DNA of 64,000 nucleotides, taken from NCBI RefSeq assembly GCF_900197575.1, contig NZ_FZLN01000001.1:372001-436000 (forward strand), given 5' to 3'. The translations under genes and the position numbers were made by a program. This stretch comes from Acinetobacter apis. GTDB lineage: Bacteria > Pseudomonadota > Gammaproteobacteria > Pseudomonadales > Moraxellaceae. Below, piece after piece: positions 54,709-63,208 of the stretch (its first letter is position 1; every line of letters starts with the position of its first letter). Below the pieces are notes generated by a model, which was given only the letters and a program-made list of their open reading frames with translations, did not search any database and was not told where the DNA came from.

Positions 54709-55108
54709 TAATTAAATTGAAAAAAAGTAGCTTGGATTCAAGCTACTTTTTTTAGCTCATGTATTGTCATATTTAAGATTAACTGTGAATTTCGATGTGA
54801 CTTATATAAAAAATAGACTTAAATGTTTAAGTCAAGCCTTAAAAATAATTGTCTTATAATTGCTTATTTTGTCACATTATTAGTTAAATAAGCCATATAA
54901 TTATCCTTTATATAAAAATATGTACTATTTAACAGCCTATATTATAATAAAATATATAATGAAAATTCACTATTAAATTCAATTAAATATAGCAGATTAA
55001 TGCTTTATATTTTCACTTAAACAGATAATATGACCTTTTTGTAATAAAAATGTATGAGTATTCTGTGGTATTAATTGATCTCCTTTTTAACAAAGATGGG
55101 GAGTAAAA
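54709..55108. other. Spacer between NLP copies 2 and 3
   Basis: 400 A/T-rich bases. It contains the copy 2 terminator and no gene. The leader before copy 3 (ending GGGGAG before ATG) is unrelated to the other two leaders, so copy 3 may be regulated differently. Confidence 0.5.
54719..54753. terminator. Rho-independent terminator after NLP copy 2
   Basis: Arms AAGTAGCTTG/CAAGCTACTT, 4-base loop, flanking A and T runs. Confidence 0.85.
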
Positions 55109-55804
55109 ATGAAATTTATTTTAAAATTGATGGCTTGGGGAAGTATGGCAATGATCTCAACATCATTTGCTGCGGTTATACCACATGACCAAGTTGCAGG
55201 ATTTCCAGATTCGACACGGGGTTACTTTAAAACCTTCCAACCACAACTCAAAGTATTTGATGGTTGTGTTCCATTTCCTGCTGTTGACCGTAATGGCAAT
55301 GTCAGTGGTGGACTAAAAAATAAAGGTGCAATGAATGGGCATTGCTCATCAAGTCCAGGCCAAGTCTATGTGAATCAAGCCACATATCGAGGCGAATGTG
55401 CTGTGATGTATTCGTGGTATTTTCCTAAAGATCAAAATGTAGATGGGCCTGCCAACAAAGGGCATCGTAATGATTGGGAAAATGTTGTAGTTTGGCTTTC
55501 AAGCTGTAGTGATAATGCACGTATTAATGCAGTGTCTTATTCAGGACATGGTAAATATGATACATATACCAATCCTGCATTAGATGGTAAACATCCTTTA
55601 GTGGCTTATCAACGAAATCCATTCCCAATGAACCACTCGTTAACAAAAACAAATTATCGAGGCGGTTATCAGCCTGCAATCAGTTGGGTCGGTTTAACGC
55701 CTGCAGCACGTCAAACATTAAATACTTATGATTTTGGACGAGCACGCGTTCCATTTAATGAGGGTAGTTTTTGGAGTAATATCCAAAAAGCATATTATAA
55801 ATAG
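55109..55804 (+). CDS. NPP1/NLP necrosis-inducing protein, copy 3
   Basis: 231 residues. The signal peptide differs from copies 1 and 2 (M-A-W-G-S-M-A-M-I-S-T-S-F-A). The core keeps A-V-M-Y-S-W-Y-F-P-K-D-Q and has the variant heptapeptide G-H-R-N-D-W-E, as in copy 1. It is the most divergent of the three (N-P-A-L-D-G, K-T-N-Y-R-G). A GGGGAG ribosome site precedes ATG 55109. The product is predicted to be secreted. Confidence 0.9.
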   Translation: MKFILKLMAWGSMAMISTSFAAVIPHDQVAGFPDSTRGYFKTFQPQLKVFDGCVPFPAVDRNGNVSGGLKNKGAMNGHCSSSPGQVYVNQATYRGECAVMYSWYFPKDQNVDGPANKGHRNDWENVVVWLSSCSDNARINAVSYSGHGKYDTYTNPALDGKHPLVAYQRNPFPMNHSLTKTNYRGGYQPAISWVGLTPAARQTLNTYDFGRARVPFNEGSFWSNIQKAYYK

Positions 55805-55825
55805 CCATTAACGTTACAAATCAGT

Positions 55826-55855
55826 AAAAAGTAGCTTGTTTGCAAGCTGCTTTTT
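55826..55855. terminator. Rho-independent terminator after NLP copy 3
   Basis: Stem AGCTTG/CAAGCT extended by A/T runs, with a T5 tail. It shares the core AGCTTG..CAAGCT with the copy 2 terminator. Confidence 0.8.
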
Positions 55856-55997
55856 ACATTTTCATATATAAATATAACTTGAATGAATAAGCGATATTGA
55901 GCAAAAATTAACTCAATTTAATGCATGGTAAAATAAATATCTACATTAAATTCCTAAATAACATATATGTATGAATATGAAAAAAAGGATGAGTACA

Positions 55998-56387
55998 ATG
56001 AAAAAACTCTATATTGCTTTTGGATTGTTTTTTTTAGCCATTAAGCCAAGCTTTGCGTTGGATTGCAATAAAGCCATGACTCAACAAGATATGAATATGT
56101 GTGCAGGTCAAGCCCTTAAGCAATCAGACAAAAAATTAAACAGTGCATATCAATCCCTAATGGGAAAAAGCAAAGATGCTCAATACAAAAATGCATTAAA
56201 ACAAGCTCAACGTTCATGGATTAAATACAGAGATGATGACTGTAAATTAGCAGCTTTGCCAAGCACGGGCGGTTCAGTTCAGTCGATGGCATATTCAGGA
56301 TGTTTAACTGAAAAAACGGATCAACGTGTTGCTGAACTCAATAAAATGATGACCTGTGAAGAGGGTGATGTAACTTGTAATCGTTAA
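55998..56387 (+). CDS. LprI-family (DUF1311) lysozyme-inhibitor-like protein
   Basis: 129 residues. Signal peptide to P-S-F-A (about residue 18). The LprI pattern is D-C-N-K-A-M-T-Q-Q-D-M-N-M-C-A, then L-N-S-A-Y-Q-S-L, R-S-W-I-K-Y-R-D-D-D-C and a late Cys pair. Relatives protect against lysozyme or have unknown roles. ATG 55998 has AAGGA nine bases upstream; ATGs at 55971 and 55977 are alternatives. It follows the NLP array on the same strand. Confidence 0.8.
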   Translation: MKKLYIAFGLFFLAIKPSFALDCNKAMTQQDMNMCAGQALKQSDKKLNSAYQSLMGKSKDAQYKNALKQAQRSWIKYRDDDCKLAALPSTGGSVQSMAYSGCLTEKTDQRVAELNKMMTCEEGDVTCNR

Positions 56388-56396
56388 GCACGTAGC

Positions 56397-57722
56397 CTAA
56401 ATATCACTTTGTGATGTTGTGGTATGCATGAGTGCCTCAGCGGTATGACGGCCACTGAGATATGCACCGTGGACTGTGCCTGCATATTGTGGATGACAGT
56501 GTTCACCTGCAAAAAACAGCCGATTTTCTATAGGGCGTTTGAATACATCATGTAATGCATGTGAATATTGTAATGAAGGGAAGCTAAACGAACCATGGCT
56601 CCACGGGTCTGAGCCCCAACGTGTAATGATTAGCTGCTTAGGTTGTATCGGTAAGGTATGAAGATGTTTTACACTGTTTGTGATCATTTGCCATACATCA
56701 TGATCTGAAGCATGATCAATCCACGCTGACATACTGCCACCAAACAACATTAAATACGTTGGTTGTTGATAAATTTTTGAGAGATTTAACACGTTAAAAA
56801 CTTGATCATCTACCCAATAATAACTACTGATAATTAAATCTTTTGATTTATTCTCAAAGCAAGCCAAAGGCTGTTCGAGCTCAAAGAATACTTTATTAAA
56901 TGATCCAAAACCCATCTGTTGAATTGCTTCTAAATAATCACTTGCAAGCGATGGTTGAAAATGAATTTGTTTTTGCTTTAACACACCAAGTGGCACAGCA
57001 ACAATTGCATGCGATCCTAAATAAACCTGCCCATGCTGATCAATCAGCTCAACACCATCTGAGGTATAGCGTATCGTCTGAATAGCAGTCTGATACTGTA
57101 TGTCTAAATCTTTGCCCAACTGATTGACCACTTGGCCATATCCATTTGGAAAAACAACCTCAGATCCCGCATAATAACCTTCATAATCATGATAATTCGA
57201 AATTAAATGATCAAGGTCGGTTGCAAAAGGATCATTGGCAACACGTTCAAAAAATGAGAGTAATAATTGTTTGAGTTGGTCTTTGTTGAGTAACGTATCT
57301 GTATAGTCAATGGTATGAATAATCTGTTGTAAACTGACAAAAGCAGAGCGATTTTTATCTTTAGTGAGCAATTCAGCAACTGTCAAATAATAACGTTCAA
57401 ATTCGAGTGTTTCTTCGGTTGAGAATTTTTGCCCATTCGGATGAAAATATTGAGATTGATCATAGTTTAATACTTCAGTATGAATATTAAATTGCTTGCA
57501 AATTTCATAAATGGGATTGTCTACGATGCCATGAATCCATGAAGCACCTAAATCAAAAGTATGCGTATTAAATGGGCTAGAAAAAATACGTCCACCAATA
57601 CGGTCACGCGCCTCGATGACTTTGACCAAGTGACCTGCTTGTTGTAGTTGTTGTGCGCATGAAATCCCTGCGATGCCTGCACCTATAATATAAATCGGCA
57701 GCGGCTGATTTTCTGTGTTCAT
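56397..57722 (-). CDS. FAD-dependent amine oxidase family protein
   Basis: 441 residues. Rossmann FAD motif I-I-G-A-G-I-A-G-I-S-C near residue 12, E-A-R-D-R-I-G-G-R-I, and the C-terminal F-A-G-E-H-C-H-P-Q-Y-A-G-T-V-H-G-A motif of monoamine/polyamine oxidases. The frame is open to 57782, but the family-like N-terminus begins at 57722; no strong ribosome site marks either. Substrate (polyamine or other amine) unknown. Confidence 0.83.
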   Translation of the reverse strand: MNTENQPLPIYIIGAGIAGISCAQQLQQAGHLVKVIEARDRIGGRIFSSPFNTHTFDLGASWIHGIVDNPIYEICKQFNIHTEVLNYDQSQYFHPNGQKFSTEETLEFERYYLTVAELLTKDKNRSAFVSLQQIIHTIDYTDTLLNKDQLKQLLLSFFERVANDPFATDLDHLISNYHDYEGYYAGSEVVFPNGYGQVVNQLGKDLDIQYQTAIQTIRYTSDGVELIDQHGQVYLGSHAIVAVPLGVLKQKQIHFQPSLASDYLEAIQQMGFGSFNKVFFELEQPLACFENKSKDLIISSYYWVDDQVFNVLNLSKIYQQPTYLMLFGGSMSAWIDHASDHDVWQMITNSVKHLHTLPIQPKQLIITRWGSDPWSHGSFSFPSLQYSHALHDVFKRPIENRLFFAGEHCHPQYAGTVHGAYLSGRHTAEALMHTTTSQSDI

Positions 57723-57810
57723 AAAAAGTGATGTGATGGAAGATGATGTAATTATAATCTGTTTTCGCTTAATTATGACCATCTAATCTTGAACAGCGTC
57801 TTTATCTTAC

Positions 57811-58044
57811 TTACAGGTTTGAATTTTTACTCATGCTTTGGTCGAGCCAATTGATAATATCTTCATAATTTAAACCTAATAATAAATAAATAGAGAACTT
57901 AACTAAGCTTTTAACATTTGAAAATAAATCATTAAAATTATGCGTAATAATATTAAAAAATACAACACCAATATTAAAAAGAACTAAGCCTGAAAATAAT
58001 AAGGTATAAAATTTAAAAAAGTTGGAAAAAGTTAAATATTTCAT
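57811..58044 (-). CDS. Small hypothetical membrane protein
   Basis: 77 residues with one or two hydrophobic segments (L-L-F-S-G-L-V-L-F-N-I-G-V-V-F-F and K-F-S-I-Y-L-L-L-G). AGAGA lies nine bases before the ATG. No family recognised; the high Phe/Asn content partly reflects A/T-rich sequence, so caution is needed. Confidence 0.45.
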   Translation of the reverse strand: MKYLTFSNFFKFYTLLFSGLVLFNIGVVFFNIITHNFNDLFSNVKSLVKFSIYLLLGLNYEDIINWLDQSMSKNSNL

Positions 58045-58131
58045 TTATTTGTCTCTTTAATGATTTAAGAATTGCTTTGTGGTCATTAATCAATAAAATG
58101 TTTTTATAATATTAGATAACGAAATTATATA

Positions 58132-58764
58132 ATGTTGAAAGCAACCGATCAATTGCAAATTTTACAATCAAGTATTTATGCACATCCTGCGTTATATGAC
58201 ATATTGAAGTTATGTGCGACATTAGAACCAACATGTTATGTGGCTGCAGGAGCGATTCGAAATGTACTGTGGTCTGATTTGCATGGTCATTGCGAGCCAC
58301 TTACTGAAATTGATGTGATTTACTATGATGAATTTGAAACAGGACAACATCAAAAGCAGCATATTGAATCAATATTGAAACACGCATTGCCACAATATAC
58401 TTGGGATGTGGTGAATCAGGCTCAAGTTCATACATGGTATAAAACAGAGAGTGGACAATCTATCTTGCCATTAGGTTCTGTGTCACATGCCTTGTCATTG
58501 TGGCCAGAAACGGCAACTGCGATTGCTGTTCGTTGGATTGATGATCATCATTTGGGTGTTATTGCACCGTTTGGGTTAGATGATTTAATCAACTTGAAAT
58601 TACGTTGGAACACAAGACTTGTAAGTCATACAGTATTTAAACAACGAATCAATCAAAAGCATTTTTTACAGCGATGGCCGAAATTACAAGAAGTTGAGCC
58701 ATATCCTAGTAATCAGTTTGTAAGTGATCATGAAATGATTATTAGTATGAGTGAATCTCCATGA
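58132..58764 (+). CDS. Nucleotidyltransferase-fold protein (DUF925-like)
   Basis: 210 residues. Motif A-A-G-A-I-R-N-V-L-W-S-D-L-H-G and the acidic pair T-E-I-D-V-I-Y-Y-D fit the DUF925/nucleotidyltransferase family. The substrate is unknown. It overlaps the acetyltransferase gene by four bases (ATGA), so the two are co-translated. Confidence 0.75.
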   Translation: MLKATDQLQILQSSIYAHPALYDILKLCATLEPTCYVAAGAIRNVLWSDLHGHCEPLTEIDVIYYDEFETGQHQKQHIESILKHALPQYTWDVVNQAQVHTWYKTESGQSILPLGSVSHALSLWPETATAIAVRWIDDHHLGVIAPFGLDDLINLKLRWNTRLVSHTVFKQRINQKHFLQRWPKLQEVEPYPSNQFVSDHEMIISMSESP

Positions 58765-59300
58765 ACCAAAACAAACAGACCAAAGAGCCAACGAAGCTTG
58801 TTATTAGAGCTGCTAAATGTTCCGATATAGATGAGTTAATGAACGTTGAACAGTCAGCAAATCAAGCTTTTTTGGCTATTCCACATTTAGCGTGGCTTGC
58901 AGAAATAGACTTATTACCTGTGGAATATCATCAAAAGTTTATTGTGAATGATTATTCTGCAGTGGCAGTAATTGATGAACAAGTCGTTGGATTTATTTAT
59001 GCAATGCGTTATGAGGAAGATTTATATATTTTAGAGGTTGATGTGGACCGAGCGAAACAGCAGCAGGGCATTGGTCAACAATTATTTAAATACATGACTT
59101 CACTTGCGCAAAAAGATGGGTTTAAGCGTATTACATTAACCACCTTTACTGATGTTGCATGGAATGCTCCATTTTATAGAAAACTTGGCTTTGAAGTTAT
59201 GCCAGCACCATTGCCAGCATATTTAGTAGATAAAATTGATCGAGAAGTCAGTTTTGGTTTCGAGCGTGCAAGTCGTACTGCAATGTATTTTAATCTTTAG
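58761..59300 (+). CDS. GNAT acetyltransferase
   Basis: 179 residues. GNAT core with the acetyl-CoA loop Q-Q-Q-G-I-G-Q-Q-L and L-E-V-D-V-D strand, then F-Y-R-K-L-G-F. It is translated after the nucleotidyltransferase. The substrate is unknown. The 3' end precedes the sRNA region. Confidence 0.82.
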   Translation: MNQNKQTKEPTKLVIRAAKCSDIDELMNVEQSANQAFLAIPHLAWLAEIDLLPVEYHQKFIVNDYSAVAVIDEQVVGFIYAMRYEEDLYILEVDVDRAKQQQGIGQQLFKYMTSLAQKDGFKRITLTTFTDVAWNAPFYRKLGFEVMPAPLPAYLVDKIDREVSFGFERASRTAMYFNL

Positions 59301-59469
59301 AATGTAACTTCATTAAAGTGTCATTTAAGCTGTGTTATAAAGAAATACAGTCAAAAAATTTATTGAATGATTGGTTAAGTAACATTTTTAATTTTTCGTG
59401 CGATGTCTCGTACAGTAATTTTCGACATGACTGATACTCAAATATCAATAAATTGAATATATTAAAACC
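59301..59469. other. Upstream region of the GGA-hairpin RNA
   Basis: 169 A/T-rich bases after the acetyltransferase gene. No open frame. Expected to hold the RNA promoter; a weak inverted repeat ATGTC/GACAT (59403-59407 with 59424-59428) is the only structure seen. Confidence 0.35.
59458..59463 (+). promoter_or_regulatory. Possible -10 element of the GGA-hairpin RNA
   Basis: TATATT placed so that transcription would begin about 59470, at the foot of the first hairpin. No convincing -35 or GacA-type upstream palindrome was found. Confidence 0.25.
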
Positions 59470-59597
59470 ATAGAGAGCAGGAAGTTCTCAAGCATAAAAT
59501 AATGAGAATGAGCTTTACACCAGGATGTGCGGTCAAACAGGAGTATGACCTAACGATGTTCATAAGGCAGCTTCACAGGATGTGAGGCTGTTTTAAT
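59470..59597 (+). ncRNA. Candidate CsrA/RsmA-sequestering small RNA (CsrB/RsmZ-like)
   Basis: About 128 bases, no open frame. Four hairpins each present GGA in the loop: (1) 59473-59489, GAGAG/TTCTC around CAGGAAG; (2) 59518-59529, CAC/GTG around CAGGAT; (3) 59531-59550, GGTCA/TGACC around a ten-base loop with ACAGGAG; (4) 59568-59590, nine-base-pair stem CAGCTTCAC/GTGAGGCTG around AGGAT, followed by TTTTAATTT, making it also the terminator. CsrA binds GGA in hairpin loops, and repeated copies in a short RNA ending in such a terminator are the mark of CsrB/RsmY/RsmZ RNAs that titrate CsrA. The core of 4.5S RNA is absent. Not tested. Confidence 0.65.
59568..59597 (+). terminator. Terminator hairpin of the GGA-hairpin RNA
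   Basis: Nine base pairs, loop AGGAT, then TTTTAATTT. Confidence 0.75.
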
Positions 59598-59705
59598 TTG
59601 ATCATTCATCCTTCAAATTATAAAGAACTCATCGCTTATCTACGATAGATACATTCACTATTGCACGAAAAAACAGTATGCTTAACGGTGCAGAGAGGAG
59701 CATAT

Positions 59706-61610
59706 ATGTATCAAGTGCTAGCGAGAAAATATCGTCCACGTAATTTCAAAGAACTTGTCGGTCAAAACCATGTGTCTAGAGCCTTGACCAGCGCTTTAGA
59801 GCGTGGACGTTTGCATCATGCATATTTGTTTACGGGTACGCGTGGGGTGGGCAAAACGACAATTGCTCGTATTTTGGCAAAGTGCTTAAATTGTGAAACA
59901 GGGGTAACATCTACACCATGTGAAGTGTGTAATACCTGTAAAGCAGTGAATGAAGGGCGCTTTATTGACTTAATTGAAATTGATGCAGCTTCTCGAACTC
60001 GTGTTGAAGATACACGCGAGCTTTTAGACAATGTACCGTATGCACCCACACAAGGTCGATTTAAAGTATATTTAATTGATGAAGTGCATATGCTGTCGAC
60101 ACACTCTTTTAATGCTTTGTTAAAAACTTTAGAAGAGCCGCCAGAACATGTGAAGTTTTTGTTTGCAACAACTGATCCACAAAAGCTACCGATTACTGTT
60201 GTATCACGGTGTTTACAGTTTACTTTACGTCCTTTAGATTTATCTGAAATTAGCGCACATTTAACGGATATTCTTCAACAAGAGCAAGTGACTTATGAGC
60301 CACAAGCCTTGTGGCAAATTGCTGAAGCTGCTCAAGGTTCACTTCGTGACTCATTGTCGTTAACGGATCAAGCGATTGCTTATGGTCAAGGTCAAATTCA
60401 CTACCAAGATGTGAAAGACATGTTGGGTTTAATTGACCGTTCAATTATTTATGATTTGATTTTAGCGATTCATCAGAATCAACAGCGCCGTGTTGCAGCC
60501 TTGTTATTACAATTTAGACAACAAGCTTTAGATGTTGCATTGGTGCTTGATCAAGTTATTTCTACTTTGCATGAATTGGCATTGATGCAGTATCTGCCTG
60601 ATTTAGCACTGCCTTATAGTGAAGAAATCAATCAGAAGATTCAGCAGCTTCGTCAGTTGCTTTTACCTGAAGATATTCAGTTGTATTATCAAATTGCCAG
60701 TAAAGGTCGTGCAGAGCTTTCATGGTCGGTTACGCAAGAGCAAGGCTTTGAAATGTGTATTTTAAGGCTGCTTGCGTTTAGACCTTTACAAGCCAATGAG
60801 CGTATTGTTTCATCTGAGCCATCTGAGCCATCTGAGCCATCTGAGCCATCTGAGCCATCTGAGCCATCTGAGCCATCTGAGCCATCTGAGCCATCTGAGC
60901 CATCTCAAGCTCAAATGCCATCATTGGTAGCAGCTGAAGATTCATCAGTAATTCATTTTGAATCAGATGTAGAGCATCCCTTGATTTCTGTTGATGTGCC
61001 ATCACAATCTATACATTATGAAGCAACTGAACATGATCGTGATATTTTTCCATTTTCCTTAGATATCGAGCATGACCAGCAAGCACCTGTTGCAGATCCC
61101 ACACCAGTTGAACAGACTATAGTTGAATCAAGCACAGTACATGAACAATCAGATTTGCTTCATGTCCAACAAACACACGATGATGTGCTTACACCACAGC
61201 AGATTTTGACGCTGCCTGAACAGCCTTTAACAGGTGAATGGACTGTTGAATCTTGGGAGTATTGGTTCCGTACCAGTGAGCTTTCACCTGCTGTCCAAGA
61301 ATTGGCACAATACGGTATCATGCGTGGTGAGATGAATGGCCGTTCTGTATTTCATGTGCCTGAAGATTATGAAAAACTGCTTGAAGAGCAACAGCATAAT
61401 CTTGAACAAGCATTGTTGGCGCGTTGGCCAGAAAATGCGTTTCAAGTACAGTATGGTGCAGTCGATGAAATTACACCATTTACCTTGCAACGTCAGCGTA
61501 AAGCGCGTGCTTACCAACGTGCAGAAACCATGCTGAAAGAGGAAACACTCGTTAAAGAGTTAGTGACACAATTTGATGGTACTTTACTCAATATCCAATT
61601 GAAACCTTAG
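59706..61610 (+). CDS. dnaX: DNA polymerase III tau/gamma subunit
   Basis: 634 residues. Walker A G-T-R-G-V-G-K-T-T near residue 45, four-Cys zinc module (C-L-N-C-E-T-G, C-E-V-C-N-T-C), D-E-V-H-M-L-S, and V-V-S-R-C. This is the clamp-loader ATPase that also binds the polymerase core through its C-terminal domain. AGAGGAG precedes ATG 59706. A ten-unit Ser-Glu-Pro repeat interrupts the linker near residues 370-399. I see no A-rich slippery site for a gamma frameshift product. Confidence 0.95.
   Translation: MYQVLARKYRPRNFKELVGQNHVSRALTSALERGRLHHAYLFTGTRGVGKTTIARILAKCLNCETGVTSTPCEVCNTCKAVNEGRFIDLIEIDAASRTRVEDTRELLDNVPYAPTQGRFKVYLIDEVHMLSTHSFNALLKTLEEPPEHVKFLFATTDPQKLPITVVSRCLQFTLRPLDLSEISAHLTDILQQEQVTYEPQALWQIAEAAQGSLRDSLSLTDQAIAYGQGQIHYQDVKDMLGLIDRSIIYDLILAIHQNQQRRVAALLLQFRQQALDVALVLDQVISTLHELALMQYLPDLALPYSEEINQKIQQLRQLLLPEDIQLYYQIASKGRAELSWSVTQEQGFEMCILRLLAFRPLQANERIVSSEPSEPSEPSEPSEPSEPSEPSEPSEPSEPSQAQMPSLVAAEDSSVIHFESDVEHPLISVDVPSQSIHYEATEHDRDIFPFSLDIEHDQQAPVADPTPVEQTIVESSTVHEQSDLLHVQQTHDDVLTPQQILTLPEQPLTGEWTVESWEYWFRTSELSPAVQELAQYGIMRGEMNGRSVFHVPEDYEKLLEEQQHNLEQALLARWPENAFQVQYGAVDEITPFTLQRQRKARAYQRAETMLKEETLVKELVTQFDGTLLNIQLKP
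60813..60902. repeat. Ten-copy 9-bp tandem repeat inside dnaX
   Basis: Unit TCTGAGCCA repeated ten times without variation (by hand count), encoding (Ser-Glu-Pro)10 in frame. Perfect copies suggest recent expansion or contraction by slippage; the frame is kept for any copy number. Confidence 0.95.
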
Positions 61611-61661
61611 TGTATTTAGTGTTAGACAAATAACATCCACCATGATCAAAGGAAGTTAAGT

Positions 61662-62162
61662 ATGACAACTCAACCGTATCGTATTTTATGTGTTTGTTTG
61701 GGAAATATTTGTCGCTCACCTACAGCAGAGGTGGTTCTTCGCCATTATGTGGAAACCAATCATTTAAATGTGGTTGTCGACTCTGCAGGCACCAGCAATT
61801 ACCACATAGGTGATTTACCTGATTACCGTAGTCAAGCGCATGCGAGAAAGAGAGGATATGATTTATCCGTATTGCGTGGTCGTCAATTAAACACGCATGA
61901 CTTTGTGAAATTTGATTTGATTTTAGCAATGGATGAAGCCAACTTGACCGCAATCCAAGCATTGTATGACACACTCAGTGACCATGAGCGTCATCAAGCC
62001 AAAGCTAAAGTGCAATTGATGAGTCATGCTTTGAATTCACAGTTAATGATTGCAGACCCATATTATGGTGATGCAGCGGATTTCGAGCGTGTACTTGATC
62101 AATGCGAACAGGCTAGCCAAGCTTGGGTCGACTTATTTAAGCGTGAACGTATAGGTTGTTAA
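61662..62162 (+). CDS. Low-molecular-weight protein-tyrosine phosphatase
   Basis: 166 residues. P-loop C-L-G-N-I-C-R-S near residue 12 (C-x5-R) and the late general-acid D-P-Y-Y-G-D are intact. These enzymes dephosphorylate tyrosine kinases that control capsule or exopolysaccharide; no such kinase is in the window. It overlaps murB by one base (TAATG). Confidence 0.9.
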   Translation: MTTQPYRILCVCLGNICRSPTAEVVLRHYVETNHLNVVVDSAGTSNYHIGDLPDYRSQAHARKRGYDLSVLRGRQLNTHDFVKFDLILAMDEANLTAIQALYDTLSDHERHQAKAKVQLMSHALNSQLMIADPYYGDAADFERVLDQCEQASQAWVDLFKRERIGC

Positions 62163-63205
62163 TGACTGTGTTAAATATCCAAAATGGGGTGCAGTTGCAG
62201 CCATTCAATACCTTGAAATTGAATGCAGTTGCATCTCACTATGTTGAAGTTGGCTCGAAAGAGATGCTGATCTTGGCATTAGAATATGCCAAGCAGCATC
62301 AACTCAACACGTTAATTTTGTCAGGCGGTAGTAATATATTATTGCCAAAAATGATTCATGCTTTGGTCATTCATATTCACATTCAAGGGATTAATGTGCT
62401 TGTAGAGCATGGTGATTGCTTGACTGTACATGTGGGTGCCGGCGAAAATTGGCATGAGTTTGTGCGTTATACCACTCAAAAAAAGTGGTACGGATTACAA
62501 AATTTAGCGTTGATTCCAGGGCGTGTTGGGGCATCACCTGTCCAAAACATCGGTGCTTATGGTGTTGAAGTTGGTGAGTGGATTGACACCGTTGAAGCTT
62601 ATGACCAAACATGTGGTCAATTTGTCACACTGACCAAAGAAGATTGTGCCTTTGCATACCGTGATAGCATATTTAAGCAACAGCCTTACCGATATATTAT
62701 TGTTGCAGTGGTATTTAAACTTTCTAAACAACCTGTTTTTCAGCTTAATTATGGAGATTTGAAGCAGGCGGTTGCAGATCATGTCACAATAGACAATGTA
62801 GAGCAGCAAATTATTCATATCCGTCAGTCTAAATTACCTGATCCCAAAGACTTTCCAAATGTTGGCAGTTTTTTTAAAAATCCATTACTCAGTGCAACAC
62901 AACATCAACAGTTAGTCGCTCAATTTCCGCACATTCCGAGTTATCCGCAAGCTGATGGGCGTGTTAAAGTGGCAGCAGGTTGGCTGATCGAACATACAGG
63001 GTGGAAAGGCAAGCGCTTAGGTGCCGTTGGTATGTTTGCAAAACAAGCTTTAGTGCTTGTAAATTATGAGCAAGCCAATTTAAATGATGTCTGTTTAACA
63101 TATACTTCTGTTCAACATGATGTACAAAATAAATTTAATATTCTACTTGAGCCTGAGCCAATCATGATAAAAGAAAATGGCTTGATTCAATCACATATAG
63201 GCTAA
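62162..63205 (+). CDS. murB: UDP-N-acetylenolpyruvoylglucosamine reductase
   Basis: 347 residues. FAD-binding [25 protein letters not shown], catalytic Ser in N-V-G-S-F-F-K-N-P and terminal Glu in L-E-P-E-P-I mark a type I MurB. It reduces the enolpyruvyl ether to UDP-MurNAc in peptidoglycan synthesis. ATG 62162 was chosen for the stop overlap. Confidence 0.94.
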   Translation: MTVLNIQNGVQLQPFNTLKLNAVASHYVEVGSKEMLILALEYAKQHQLNTLILSGGSNILLPKMIHALVIHIHIQGINVLVEHGDCLTVHVGAGENWHEFVRYTTQKKWYGLQNLALIPGRVGASPVQNIGAYGVEVGEWIDTVEAYDQTCGQFVTLTKEDCAFAYRDSIFKQQPYRYIIVAVVFKLSKQPVFQLNYGDLKQAVADHVTIDNVEQQIIHIRQSKLPDPKDFPNVGSFFKNPLLSATQHQQLVAQFPHIPSYPQADGRVKVAAGWLIEHTGWKGKRLGAVGMFAKQALVLVNYEQANLNDVCLTYTSVQHDVQNKFNILLEPEPIMIKENGLIQSHIG

Positions 63206-63208
63206 TAC

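Noticed and set aside
59470..59600. 4.5S (SRP) RNA upstream of dnaX
   Set aside because: Some bacteria keep this RNA here, but the conserved GGTCAGG...GGAAGG...GCAGCC core is not present.
60813..60902. CRISPR-like repeats
   Set aside because: Nine-base units without spacers, in frame inside dnaX.
60778..61005. Minus-strand frame with (Met-Ala-Gln)n repeat
   Set aside because: It is the mirror image of the Ser-Glu-Pro repeat of dnaX in another frame.
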